Source: Lolliginicoccus suaedae
GTDB taxonomy: Bacteria; Actinomycetota; Actinomycetes; Mycobacteriales; Mycobacteriaceae
Assembly: GCF_008312885.1 (NCBI RefSeq)
Contig: NZ_VSSO01000001.1
Location: forward strand, 1,054,001-1,118,000
DNA length: 64,000 nt
Direction of reading: 5' to 3'
The notes below the pieces were generated by a model. That model saw nothing but the letters and a program-made list of their open reading frames with translations. It was not told where the DNA came from and did not search any database. This document shows positions 8,980 to 17,425 of this stretch, piece by piece (position 1 is the first letter of the stretch; every line of letters begins with the position of its first letter). The translations under genes and the position numbers were made by a program.

Positions 8980-11715
8980 TCACCGCAACCGGCGCGGGCT
9001 GCCTTCGCCGCCCGTGCCGGGATCGTGGCCGATCCGCACCCGCGCGCCCAGGATCGCCGCGCCGCCGGGCGCGGCAAGCACGGGATGCAGCGATATCTCC
9101 CGCACCGCCGGCAGGTCCACCGCCAGTGCCGATACCCGTTGCAGCACCTCCACCAGCGCGGCCTTGTCGGCCAGTGGCGCCCCGCGGTAGCCCTCGAGCA
9201 GCGGCGCGAGCCGCGGGCCGTTGACCAGCGACCACGCCGAGTCCTCCGTCAGCGGCGGCACCCCGAACGCGCGATCACCGACGAGCTCGGAGATCACCCC
9301 GGCGATGCCGAACCGGATGAGCGTGCCGAATGACGGATCGTCCTGCAGGCCCACCACGCAGGCGATGCCCTTCGGTGCCATGCGCTGCACCCGCACCCGC
9401 TTCTCCCCGATGATGCGCGTGATCTCCCAGTACGCCACACGCACCGATTCCGCGCGCGTCAGGTCCAGGCGCACACCGAGGAGGTCGGTACGGAACTCCC
9501 ACTCGCTGCCCAGCGCCTTGACCGCTACGGGGTAGCCCAGATCCGCGGCAGCAGCGATGGCCTCCTCTGGGTCCTCCACGTCGCGATACTCCACGATGCC
9601 CAGCCCATAGCAACCGAGCAGATCCTGCGCCTGGCGATCATCGAGCCAGCCCTCGGGCGCCGTCGGCAGCCATTCCTCGCACAGCTCCCGGGCCCGAGCC
9701 TCCTCGATGCCGTCGGGCCGCACCACCTTCGATGCGGGGGCATTGCGCCAGCGCGCGTACCGCCAGGCCCGCGACAACGCCGCCACCGCACGCTCCGGGC
9801 CCGGGTAGGACGGCACCGATCCGCGCACGGGTGACCCCGATGCATCGCGCACCACCAAGTCATCGGGTATGCCCTCGCCACCGAGGAACGTCGTCACCAC
9901 CGGCTTGGTCGCGCCGACGGACGCTGCGCGCAATGCTTCGGCGTACGGCTCGGACGGCAATGCCACCGGCGGCACGAAGACCACGATCACGGCATCGATC
10001 GCTGGGTCCGTCATGGCGGCGGACAATGCCGACGCGAGATCCTCGGGCGCGGCATGCGGCCCCACATCGAGCGGCTCGGATGCCTCCAGCCCCGCTCCGC
10101 GCGCCGCATCAACGGTCAGCACGCCCAGAGCGGTCGAGTTGCCCACCACCGCCACGCGCGGGCCCGTGGGCAACGGCTGATAGCTGAATAGCAGCGCGCA
10201 ATCGAACAGGTCGGAGATGCTATCGACCTGCACCACGCCGGACTGCTCGAACAATGCCCGCACGCTGTCATCGTCCAGGGTGACGCCTGTCGCGGCGAGC
10301 GCGAACGGCGCGGCATGGCGCCCGCTCTTGACCGCGATCACCGGCTTGGCGCGGGCCACCCGGCGCGCGATGCGGGAGAACTTGCGCGGATTGCCGAAGC
10401 TCTCGAGGTACAGCAGCACCACTTCGGTGCGCGGATCGGAGTCCCAGTACTGCAAGAGGTCGTTGCCGGATACGTCGGCGCGGTTGCCCGCGGACACGAA
10501 GGCGGACAGCCCAAGCTGGCGGCGACGCGCCGTGTCAAGGATCGCGATGCCCAGCGCGCCCGACTGGCAGAAGAAGCCCACCTTCCCTGGCGGCGGCAGG
10601 ACCGGCACCAGCGAGGCATTCATGCCTACGGCGGGGTCGGTGTTGATCACGCCGAGCGCGTTGGGGCCGATCACCCGCATGCCGTGGGCGCGGGCCGCGC
10701 GCACCAGCCGCCGCTCCGCCGCGATCCCCTCGGGGCCAGCCTCGCCGAAGCCCGCCGAGACCACCACCAGTGCCTTAACCCGCTTGGCGAGGCAATCATC
10801 GAGCACCTCATCGATCAGCGGCGAGGGCACTGCGACGACCGCGAGGTCCACTTCGTCGGGAATATCGCGCACCGTCGGATAGGCCCGCACTCCATGCACC
10901 GAGCGCCGCTCGGGGTTTACCGGGAATACGGGGCCGGTGAACCCCGCCGCAAGCAGGTTGCGCAGCACGACGCCGCCGACCTTGGTGACATCCCCCGAGG
11001 CGCCGATCACCGCGATCGACCGTGGATGCAGGACATTGCCGACGCTGCGCGCCTCCGAAACACGTTCCCGCGAGTCCCGCACCGCTAAGCGCGCCTCGGT
11101 GGGGTCGATATCGAACTCGAGATGGACGATGCTGCCGTCGTAGCTGCGCGAGACCTCGTAGCCGGCATCGCGGAACACCGAGATCATGCCGCGGTTCTCC
11201 GAGAGCACCTCCGCCTCGAACCGCGTGAAGCCATTCTGCGCGGCGGCGTTGGCGAGGTGCTCGAGCAGGATCGAGCCGAACCCGCGCCCCTGGTGCTCGT
11301 CGGCGACGACGAACGCCACCTCCGCGGCGGCGGAATCCTCGCCGCGCGACAACAGCTCGTAGAGGCCCACTCCGACGATGTCATCGCCGAGGGTGAGGAC
11401 GAACGACACCCGGTCACGATGATCGACGTGGGTGAACCGGTGCACGTCACGCTCGGGCATGCGCGGATAGGGGCCGAAGTAGCGGAGGTAGCGGGTCCGC
11501 TCGGACAGGCCCTCGTGGAACCGGACCAGCCGCTCGGCGTCCTCGGGGGCGATGGGGCGCAAGTGCACGGTGCCGCCATCGGAGGCCAGCACATCGGCCT
11601 CCCACTCGGGCGGGTACGGGATAGCGGAGGGACTGGTTTCCGGGCCAGGGGTGCTCGAAGTTCCGGGGGCGCTAGAGGTTCCTGGGGTGCTCGTGGGTTC
11701 AGTCACGGGGATCAT
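8980..11715 (-). CDS. PatZ-like protein acetyltransferase: GNAT fused to an ADP-forming acyl-CoA synthetase-like module
   Basis: 911 residues. Order: a Pro/Thr/Ser linker (1-35), a GNAT domain (about 45-200, acetyl-CoA loop DEHQGRGFGS), a CoA-binding Rossmann domain starting HPRSIAVIGASG (about 230), succinyl-CoA-ligase-like domains (VGFFCQSGALGIAI), and an ATP-grasp domain (YPVAVKALGS). Such proteins acetylate lysines, classically of acyl-CoA synthetases. GNAT is N-terminal here, opposite to E. coli PatZ. Where active ADP-forming synthetases have SHTG with the phospho-accepting His, this protein reads AATG, so the synthetase half is probably non-catalytic and may sense acyl-CoA or nucleotide. 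ATG 11715 lies inside the end of acuC (17-base overlap), indicating coupled translation; a GTG at 11706 is an alternative start. Confidence 0.9.
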   Translation of the reverse strand: MIPVTEPTSTPGTSSAPGTSSTPGPETSPSAIPYPPEWEADVLASDGGTVHLRPIAPEDAERLVRFHEGLSERTRYLRYFGPYPRMPERDVHRFTHVDHRDRVSFVLTLGDDIVGVGLYELLSRGEDSAAAEVAFVVADEHQGRGFGSILLEHLANAAAQNGFTRFEAEVLSENRGMISVFRDAGYEVSRSYDGSIVHLEFDIDPTEARLAVRDSRERVSEARSVGNVLHPRSIAVIGASGDVTKVGGVVLRNLLAAGFTGPVFPVNPERRSVHGVRAYPTVRDIPDEVDLAVVAVPSPLIDEVLDDCLAKRVKALVVVSAGFGEAGPEGIAAERRLVRAARAHGMRVIGPNALGVINTDPAVGMNASLVPVLPPPGKVGFFCQSGALGIAILDTARRRQLGLSAFVSAGNRADVSGNDLLQYWDSDPRTEVVLLYLESFGNPRKFSRIARRVARAKPVIAVKSGRHAAPFALAATGVTLDDDSVRALFEQSGVVQVDSISDLFDCALLFSYQPLPTGPRVAVVGNSTALGVLTVDAARGAGLEASEPLDVGPHAAPEDLASALSAAMTDPAIDAVIVVFVPPVALPSEPYAEALRAASVGATKPVVTTFLGGEGIPDDLVVRDASGSPVRGSVPSYPGPERAVAALSRAWRYARWRNAPASKVVRPDGIEEARARELCEEWLPTAPEGWLDDRQAQDLLGCYGLGIVEYRDVEDPEEAIAAAADLGYPVAVKALGSEWEFRTDLLGVRLDLTRAESVRVAYWEITRIIGEKRVRVQRMAPKGIACVVGLQDDPSFGTLIRFGIAGVISELVGDRAFGVPPLTEDSAWSLVNGPRLAPLLEGYRGAPLADKAALVEVLQRVSALAVDLPAVREISLHPVLAAPGGAAILGARVRIGHDPGTGGEGSPRRLR

Positions 11716-12952
11716 CCGGGTCCAGGCCGAGCAGCGGATACACCACGCGGCGGGTCTCGAGGATCGCGCTATCGACGCGGGCGATGTCTCGCTCCCGGCT
11801 TGCCGGGCCTGTTGTCGTGCCCACCACCGAGCCGCCCCACGGCGGGAAGCTCGCCTCTCCCCCGTCGCCCATCGTCGTGGGCGCTTCGAGGCGGGTCCTG
11901 TCCCGCACGAGCTGCTGCCATTCCAGCGGCGTCGCTGCCGCGGGGTCGATCTCGCTGCCGGTGATCAGTCCGATCAGGTGCGCCCAGGAGCGGGGAACCA
12001 CGCTGTGCAGCGAATAGCCACCCCCGCCGACCGCGAGCCAGCGGCCCTCGCACACCTCGTCGGCAAGCTCGCGCATCGCAGCGAAGGCAGCCCGCTGGCC
12101 GTCGACGGTCAGCGCGAGGTCCGCGAGCGGGTCATCGCGGTGCGAGTCCACCCCGCACTGGCTGACGATGATGTCGGGGCCGAAGGCACGGACCGCGCCG
12201 GGCACCACCGCGTGGAAGGCCCGCAGCCAGAATTCATCGCTGGTTCCCGGCAGCAGCGGCAGGTTGATCGACGTGCCCTCGGCCTTTCCCTGGCCTGCCT
12301 CCGCCGGCCAGCCCGTGCCGGGCCACAGCGTGGCGGGATGCTGGTGCAGCGAGATGGTCATGACGCGCGGATCGTCGTAGAAGGCCCGCTGCACCCCATC
12401 GCCGTGATGCACGTCGACGTCGATGTAGACGATGCGCTTGTGCCCTTGCTCGAGGAGCCAGTCGATCGCGATGGCGCAATCGTTGTACACGCAGAACCCG
12501 GCACCGTGGTCGGGCATGGCATGGTGCATGCCGCCGGCGATGGAGACGGCCCGGGTGGCTCGACGGTGGTGTATTTCGCGGGCCGCGTCGAGGGATCCTC
12601 CGGTGACGATCGCGGCGGCATCGTGCATGCGCGGGAAGATGGGGGTGTCGTCGGTGCCGAGCCCGTGCGCACGGGCAAGGATGGGGGTCTCCCGTCGGTT
12701 CGCGGCGTCCGGGTCGGACATGTGCTTGACCGCGCCCATGTAGGCGACGGTGTGCACGCGCAGGATGTCCCGCTCGCCTGCCCGGACCGGGGTGATCCGC
12801 TCGGCCTCCCCGAGCGCGCCGAGCTGCTCGGCGAGGGCCATGGCTAGCTCGAGCCGGACGGGATTCATCGGATGCGTCGCGCCGAGCCGATAGGTGAGGA
12901 ACTCCGGTGACCAGACGACGGTGCTTGGCACGGATGCGCTGTTGCGGCCCAT
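11699..12952 (-). CDS. acuC: AcuC-type class I histone-deacetylase-fold lysine deacetylase
   Basis: 417 residues. A zinc-dependent deacetylase of the arginase/HDAC fold; AcuC removes acetyl groups from acetyl-CoA synthetase in Bacillus. The active-site series is complete: GGMHHAMPDHGAGFCVYND (His-His dyad), VYIDVDVHHGDG (Asp and His zinc ligands), QCGVDSHRDDPLAD (second Asp ligand), and VGGGGYSLHSVVPRSW. ATG 12952 (MGRNSASVPSTVVWSPEF) is chosen because AcuC homologues begin near VVWSPEF; the frame stays open for another 290 codons upstream, but that stretch is antisense to ideR. Its 3' end overlaps the acetyltransferase by 17 bases, giving a writer-eraser pair on one transcript, divergent from ideR. 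Confidence 0.93.
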   Translation of the reverse strand: MGRNSASVPSTVVWSPEFLTYRLGATHPMNPVRLELAMALAEQLGALGEAERITPVRAGERDILRVHTVAYMGAVKHMSDPDAANRRETPILARAHGLGTDDTPIFPRMHDAAAIVTGGSLDAAREIHHRRATRAVSIAGGMHHAMPDHGAGFCVYNDCAIAIDWLLEQGHKRIVYIDVDVHHGDGVQRAFYDDPRVMTISLHQHPATLWPGTGWPAEAGQGKAEGTSINLPLLPGTSDEFWLRAFHAVVPGAVRAFGPDIIVSQCGVDSHRDDPLADLALTVDGQRAAFAAMRELADEVCEGRWLAVGGGGYSLHSVVPRSWAHLIGLITGSEIDPAAATPLEWQQLVRDRTRLEAPTTMGDGGEASFPPWGGSVVGTTTGPASRERDIARVDSAILETRRVVYPLLGLDPDDPRD

Positions 12953-13165
12953 GGTGCCCACGCTACCGATCGCAACGGCCGCGCGGGCGGTTCCGCGGCC
13001 GCTGGGGCATCGGCGCGGCTGGCAGCGGTGGGCTTCCTGGTGCTGCGCCCGCCCCGCGTTCTCGCCCTGCGCGAAATCGCGGGGCCGCGCGGGCGGACGG
13101 CGGTCGTGCCGTCCCCACAATGCTTCCGGTAAAGGTAAACTCGCGATCGACAGAGGGGTGTGAGA

Positions 13166-13852
13166 GTGAGAGAACTGGTCGACACTACGGAGATGTACCT
13201 CCGCACGGTCTATGAGCTTGAAGAGGAAGGCGTGGTGCCATTGCGGGCACGCATCGCCGAGCGGCTGGAGCAAAGCGGACCGACGGTGAGCCAGACGGTA
13301 GCAAGGATGGAGCGCGACGGCTTGATCGCCGTAGCCGGGGATCGTCACCTGGAGCTCACTCCGGCTGGCCGCGACCTGGCTATCGCGGTGATGCGCAAGC
13401 ATCGCCTCGCCGAGCGCTTGCTGGTGGATGTGATCGGCCTCGATTGGGAGAACGTGCACAACGAGGCGTGCCGCTGGGAGCATGTGATGAGCGAGGATGT
13501 GGAGCGGCGCCTCGTTTCCGTTCTCAACAATCCAACGTCGTCGCCGTATGGCAATCCGATCCCGGGGCTCGACAAGCTCGGCCTCGATGTGCCGCCTGCC
13601 TCGTCGACGGGCCTGACCCGCTTGTCGGACGTGCCCAAGGGCGCACCGACGAATGTCGTGATCCGGCGCCTTGCCGAGCATGTGCAGGTGGACGTGGATC
13701 TGATCTCCCGGCTGCGCGACGCGGGCGTGGTGCCGAACGCGCGGATCACGGTGCAGGCCCACAGTGGCGGCGTGCTGATCACCGCTCCGGGCCACGATGG
13801 CCTCGACATCCCTGAGGAGATGGCGCACGCCATCCAGGTAGAGCTCGTCTGA
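13166..13852 (+). CDS. ideR: Iron-dependent repressor IdeR/DtxR
   Basis: 228 residues, the length of IdeR. An N-terminal winged helix ([28 protein letters not shown]), a dimerisation and metal-binding domain ([15 protein letters not shown] with the Cys/Glu/His ligands), and a C-terminal SH3-like domain ending [12 protein letters not shown]. With Fe(II) it represses siderophore and uptake genes. GTG 13166 ([12 protein letters not shown]) is chosen since M. tuberculosis IdeR begins [12 protein letters not shown] and GAGGGG sits eight bases upstream; a GTG at 13160 is an alternative. No convincing IdeR box (TTAGGTTAGGCTAACC type) lies in the upstream 210 bases. Its TGA overlaps the galE ATG by one base. 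Confidence 0.96.
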   Translation: MRELVDTTEMYLRTVYELEEEGVVPLRARIAERLEQSGPTVSQTVARMERDGLIAVAGDRHLELTPAGRDLAIAVMRKHRLAERLLVDVIGLDWENVHNEACRWEHVMSEDVERRLVSVLNNPTSSPYGNPIPGLDKLGLDVPPASSTGLTRLSDVPKGAPTNVVIRRLAEHVQVDVDLISRLRDAGVVPNARITVQAHSGGVLITAPGHDGLDIPEEMAHAIQVELV

Positions 13853-14847
13853 TGCGGCTGCTGGTTACCGGTGGTGCGGGCTACGTCGGAAGCGTCATCG
13901 CCACCGTCCTGCTCGAGGCCGGCCATGACGTGGTGATCATCGATGACCTGTCCACCGGTAACCGCTATGCGGTGCCTGCTGGCGCGCGCTTCGTCGAGGG
14001 CGACGTTGCTGATCACGCCGATGCTGTTCTGGGCGCCGGTATCGACGGCGAGCCTTTCGATGGAGTAGTGCACTGCGCGGCCCGCTCCCTCGTTGGCGAG
14101 TCGGTAGAGGATCCCGCCCTGTACTGGCACGGCAATGTCATCACCTCGGTGCGATTGCTCGATGCGATGCGCAAGCATTCGGTGCCACGGCTGGTGTTCT
14201 CCTCCACGGCAGCGACCTACGGCGAGCCGGATGCCGTTCCCATCACCGAGGACATGCCGACGCGTCCGACCAATCCGTATGGCGCATCGAAGCTCGCCAT
14301 CGACCATGCCATCACCTCCTATGCGGTGGCCTACGGGCTCGGTGCGACGAGCCTGCGGTATTTCAACGTCGCTGGAGCGTATGGCAGCACTGGGGAGAAC
14401 CGTGTCGTGGAGACGCATATCATCCCGTTGATCCTGCAGGTCGCGATGGGCCAGCGCGAGCACATCTCAGTGTTCGGCACTGACTGGGACACGCGCGACG
14501 GTACTGCCGTGCGGGACTACATCCACGTCCGCGACCTCGCGGACGCGCACGTCCTCGCGCTGGAATCGAGCACGGCGGGAACGCACCGCATCTTCAACCT
14601 CGGCAGCGGCGAGGGCTTCACCGTGCGCGAGGTGATCGACGCGTGCCGCCGGGTCACTGGCCGCGGCATCCCCGCGATCGACTCGCCACGCAGGGCTGGT
14701 GATCCAGCAGTCCTGATCGCTTCGAGCGACCGCGCGATGAGCGAGCTCGGCTGGAAGCCCCAGCGCACCGACCTCGATACGATCGTGGGCGATGCCTGGG
14801 AGTTCACCCGGCAGCTCGGCGACCGGTCCCACGCCGCTCGGCGCTAA
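13852..14847 (+). CDS. galE: UDP-glucose 4-epimerase
   Basis: 331 residues. Extended short-chain dehydrogenase that interconverts UDP-glucose and UDP-galactose; in this order UDP-galactose feeds arabinogalactan and lipoarabinomannan synthesis. N-terminal NAD-binding loop TGGAGYVGS, catalytic Ser in FSSTAATYG and the YxxxK pair in [11 protein letters not shown], then [10 protein letters not shown] and [13 protein letters not shown], all typical of GalE. The start shares a base with the ideR stop, so the genes are cotranscribed; an ideR/dtxR-galE pair is also known in Corynebacterium. It converges on the DUF4192 gene across 66 bases. Confidence 0.95.
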   Translation: MRLLVTGGAGYVGSVIATVLLEAGHDVVIIDDLSTGNRYAVPAGARFVEGDVADHADAVLGAGIDGEPFDGVVHCAARSLVGESVEDPALYWHGNVITSVRLLDAMRKHSVPRLVFSSTAATYGEPDAVPITEDMPTRPTNPYGASKLAIDHAITSYAVAYGLGATSLRYFNVAGAYGSTGENRVVETHIIPLILQVAMGQREHISVFGTDWDTRDGTAVRDYIHVRDLADAHVLALESSTAGTHRIFNLGSGEGFTVREVIDACRRVTGRGIPAIDSPRRAGDPAVLIASSDRAMSELGWKPQRTDLDTIVGDAWEFTRQLGDRSHAARR

Positions 14848-14913
14848 CGGCGCGGGACCTGCCCCAGCCAGCGAGCCATCACGGCCGCCTTGGCGTGGCC
14901 TAGCCTGGCTGGC

Positions 14914-16107
14914 TTACGTGTCGTGACGGGATGCCACCGGTGGCAGTGCAACGCCGAGAGCTGCGGCGAGCTCCCACCCAACGTGGGCAATCTCCATGAT
15001 CTGCCGGGGCGGCAGACCTATGCGAAGCGACTGGTCCAGCATGACCGACATGCGATGCGTGTCGTCGATCTCGAGTGCAATGTCGATGGCGGATCCCGCG
15101 CATGCGCCGTCTCCCACTACGTACGCCGAGTAGGCGAGCAGGGTGGCTGCCTCGGCGCGAGCGGATCCACTGAGCAACTGGGTGAGCAGCATCCACAGCG
15201 CGTGAGCAGCATCGGCATCGTCAGTGAGCGCCAGGGTGAACAGGCAGTCGCGGACGAGGAGGCTGCTGATGTGTTGGCCGAGGGAGGCGATCTCGGTATT
15301 GGCCAGCTCCGCCCCTGATTGCACCTCGGCCACGGCGGACAGTACCGCGCGGAGCTTGTCGGCATCGGTTCCCGTGTGCTCGATGCTACTGGCGAGGCTG
15401 GAATCCGTAGCGATCGCGGCGATGCGCGCGTGATCTGGCGATGTCAATCCATCGACGATGTCGCGCCGGCTCCCGTGGATGGCCCTGCCGTCGAGGACGC
15501 GGTGGGCGGCCGCGGCCGAGCCCTGCGGATCGGGGATCAGGCCCGTGTGGTCGCTGCTCCTCGCCCGCGCGATCTCTTCGTCGACAATGCCACCTTGCAC
15601 CGCGTGCCATTGGTCCCCGGCAGCGATGCGCGCGCAGTGGTATGCGCTGGCGATCGTCACACCTCCATCCATGATGTGATCGGCGAGGGCATGGATGAGA
15701 TCCTCGCGGTGCTCCTCAGGGTTGCGGGAGTCCACGACCACCAGTGCGAGATGCTCGATCCCGTTGTTGAGGGCGAAGATGGCGAGCGAATGACTGAGGC
15801 CAGCCACCGCGAACCAGTCGAACGCTGTGCCCAGAGGCGACGCGCCGGAACCCGGGGCTGGGTTGCCGGAGCCTGCGGCGGGACCAAGCTCGGGCGCGCA
15901 GTGGCTCCATTCCTCATCGAGATCGTCGAGGTAGGGAATGTCCGCGCGGACGAAGCCACGCATCTCGGTGGCGCGGGGACCGCCCATGGCAATGCCAATG
16001 ATCGAGTCCTCCGGGTAGAAGCCGAGCATGGCGGGCAGTGCCGCGATGAGCTCACCGGGGTCAGTGAGGGTGATGCGGGGGGTCGCGGGGTGCGGAGCGT
16101 TTGTCAT
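14914..16107 (-). CDS. DUF4192 family protein
   Basis: 397 residues, soluble. The opening ITLTDPGELIAALPAMLGFYPEDSIIGIAM is the signature of the actinobacterial DUF4192 family, followed by FVRADIPYLDD, a stretch of alternating strands and helices (FALNNGIEHLALVVVDS), and a helical C-terminal half. No catalytic motif is recognisable and function is unknown. ATG 16107 lacks a Shine-Dalgarno site; an in-frame GTG at 16116 is possible. The start sits nine bases after a perfect 17-bp hairpin (16117-16160), so initiation or upstream transcription may be controlled there. It converges on galE. Confidence 0.87.
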   Translation of the reverse strand: MTNAPHPATPRITLTDPGELIAALPAMLGFYPEDSIIGIAMGGPRATEMRGFVRADIPYLDDLDEEWSHCAPELGPAAGSGNPAPGSGASPLGTAFDWFAVAGLSHSLAIFALNNGIEHLALVVVDSRNPEEHREDLIHALADHIMDGGVTIASAYHCARIAAGDQWHAVQGGIVDEEIARARSSDHTGLIPDPQGSAAAAHRVLDGRAIHGSRRDIVDGLTSPDHARIAAIATDSSLASSIEHTGTDADKLRAVLSAVAEVQSGAELANTEIASLGQHISSLLVRDCLFTLALTDDADAAHALWMLLTQLLSGSARAEAATLLAYSAYVVGDGACAGSAIDIALEIDDTHRMSVMLDQSLRIGLPPRQIMEIAHVGWELAAALGVALPPVASRHDT

Positions 16108-16116
16108 GGAGACCAC

Positions 16117-16160
16117 GATGCCTGCGCGCAGCAGGGAGATTGGTGCTGCGCGCAGGCATC
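16117..16160. repeat. Perfect 17-bp inverted repeat made of two palindromic sites
   Basis: Arms GATGCCTGCGCGCAGCA (16117-16133) and its exact complement (16144-16160) enclose a 10-base loop. Each arm contains CTGCGCGCAG, itself a 10-bp palindrome (16122-16131 and 16146-16155, centres 24 bp apart). It could be a double operator in DNA or a hairpin in the DUF4192 leader RNA. No T-run follows on either strand. Confidence 0.8.
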
Positions 16161-16187
16161 TGTGGATAACGGCCAGGTTGTGGATGG
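16161..16187. other. DnaA-box-like motifs
   Basis: TGTGGATAA at 16161-16169 is a perfect DnaA box (complement TTATCCACA); 18 bases on, TGTGGATGG at 16179-16187 matches seven of nine positions in the same orientation. They adjoin the 17-bp inverted repeat. Two sites are few, so a binding role is only suggested. Confidence 0.4.
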
Positions 16188-16258
16188 ACCAGCGACTGGC
16201 GTCGCAGTTGTCGGTAGTGCGTGGTATTCCGTCGCCCGCCATGGGGGCAGCAGGGATG

Positions 16259-17086
16259 CTAGATCGTGCGCTGGAGCTGATCGATGGCAGCGAGGAATGC
16301 CGCGTGGACCGGTTCGCTGGCGGGCCGCGACGAGGCATCGGAAACAGTCAGGGCGATCACTCGCGTGTTGCCCGCCTGCGCGGCGAGCCCCAGGATTACA
16401 TGGGCATCTCGGTCGCCGGAACGGGTGACCATGCGCTCCAGAGCGAGCGAATGATCAGCCTGGACCATCGGTCGGGGCAGCAGCACGGAGTCGATCTCGA
16501 TGATCCCGCTCGCCTCGGTCTGGATGCTCATGAAGCGGCAGTCACGCAGCCTCTCCTCCGCGGCTGCGAGCGGCGCATCGGCCTGCTGCAGGATGATCGC
16601 GATCGGATCATCCCCGTTCGTGGGCTCCACTAGCCGCATGGCGACAGCCTCGGTGTCGAGCCCCGGGAAGCATGCCGAGGGACTCACTGCCATGGGCTCG
16701 GCGATCCCCTGCATGGCCTGGTAGGCAGCGCGGGCGTCGCGGCCGCTGAGGTCGGTCACATCGCCCGCTGCGATGAGGCGAGCGGCCGGCATGTGCTTCC
16801 ACAAGGAGTCGCTCGGTGTCGCGACGAGCAGCTCCTCGACCGGCGTTGGCTGGACGACGCCGGTGGGCAGAGGAATCGAGGTCTGATGCGTCTCGCGCGC
16901 GGTGACATCCCCGGCCGGGGACGCTAGAGCGGGCATGGAGGTGGCACCGGCCAAGCCGAGGATAGCGATGCCGAGGACCGCGTGGCGCAACGGGTCATGG
17001 CGACCGGAGGAGGACTGCTCCCGGGTGCGGAGCGTTGAGGTGACGTGACGCAGGATGTGCACGTGAAGGGCCCCTTCCTTGCTCAT
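16259..17086 (-). CDS. Secreted protein of unknown function
   Basis: 275 residues. A long basic N-terminus (about 35 residues) precedes a hydrophobic stretch AVLGIAILGLAGATSMPALA with a likely signal-peptidase site after ALA (about residue 55), so export is expected. The mature part is about 220 residues with only two cysteines (SACFPG and RDCRFM), possibly a disulfide, and ends in a domain with ALERMVTRSGDRDAHVILGLAAQAGN. Architecture recalls the PknH extracellular sensor-type domains of mycobacteria, but I see no decisive motif. ATG 17086 is chosen because GGAGG lies seven bases upstream; the ATG at 17092 is too close to it. A promoter with a palindrome lies upstream (17156-17178). Confidence 0.7.
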   Translation of the reverse strand: MSKEGALHVHILRHVTSTLRTREQSSSGRHDPLRHAVLGIAILGLAGATSMPALASPAGDVTARETHQTSIPLPTGVVQPTPVEELLVATPSDSLWKHMPAARLIAAGDVTDLSGRDARAAYQAMQGIAEPMAVSPSACFPGLDTEAVAMRLVEPTNGDDPIAIILQQADAPLAAAEERLRDCRFMSIQTEASGIIEIDSVLLPRPMVQADHSLALERMVTRSGDRDAHVILGLAAQAGNTRVIALTVSDASSRPASEPVHAAFLAAIDQLQRTI

Positions 17087-17155
17087 GGTCATGCCTCCAC
17101 GATCCGGTGGAATCGCTTGGAGAGCAACGGATCTCGATACCGCTCGACCACGTCT

Positions 17156-17178
17156 AGTATATCCGTCCGAATGGACGG
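17156..17178 (-). promoter_or_regulatory. Candidate promoter -10 with palindromic operator
   Basis: On the minus strand TATACT (17161-17156) is a good -10 element, and the palindrome CCGTCC-ATTC-GGACGG (17178-17163) lies immediately upstream of it, where a repressor would block polymerase. No clear -35 is visible. It is 70-90 bases before the secreted-protein start. The rest of the 339-base gap to the PAC2 gene holds an 8-bp hairpin CGAGGTGG/CCACCTCG at 17255-17276 and otherwise nothing I recognise. Confidence 0.45.
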
Positions 17179-17425
17179 CCATGTGCCGCGATCATGGTGA
17201 AACACCAGCTAGGCGGTCACGGATGCGTTGCGATCCCGTCACACTCCCGTCGCGCGAGGTGGGGTGATCCACCTCGTCCCGGCGCACCGGAAACAAACCG
17301 GCCGTCCCGAGCGTTGATGCTTGTAGGCATGCGCATGGACGCAGCGCGCGCGATGCGCGATACTTCTTTGCCCGCGCTTCGCGCCCGACGCCACTGATCC
17401 CGTTTTAGAGAGGGGGACTTGCACC

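Noticed and set aside
13100-13165. IdeR box before ideR
   Set aside because: The nearest sequence, GGTAAAGGTAAACTC, matches the consensus too poorly.
12953-13828. N-terminal extension of acuC
   Set aside because: No deacetylase homology, antisense to ideR; the family begins near 12952.
13345-14463. Long open frame of 372 codons on the minus strand
   Set aside because: It lies antisense to ideR and galE, both of which are certain; composition is His/Arg-rich as expected from GC-skewed antisense frames.
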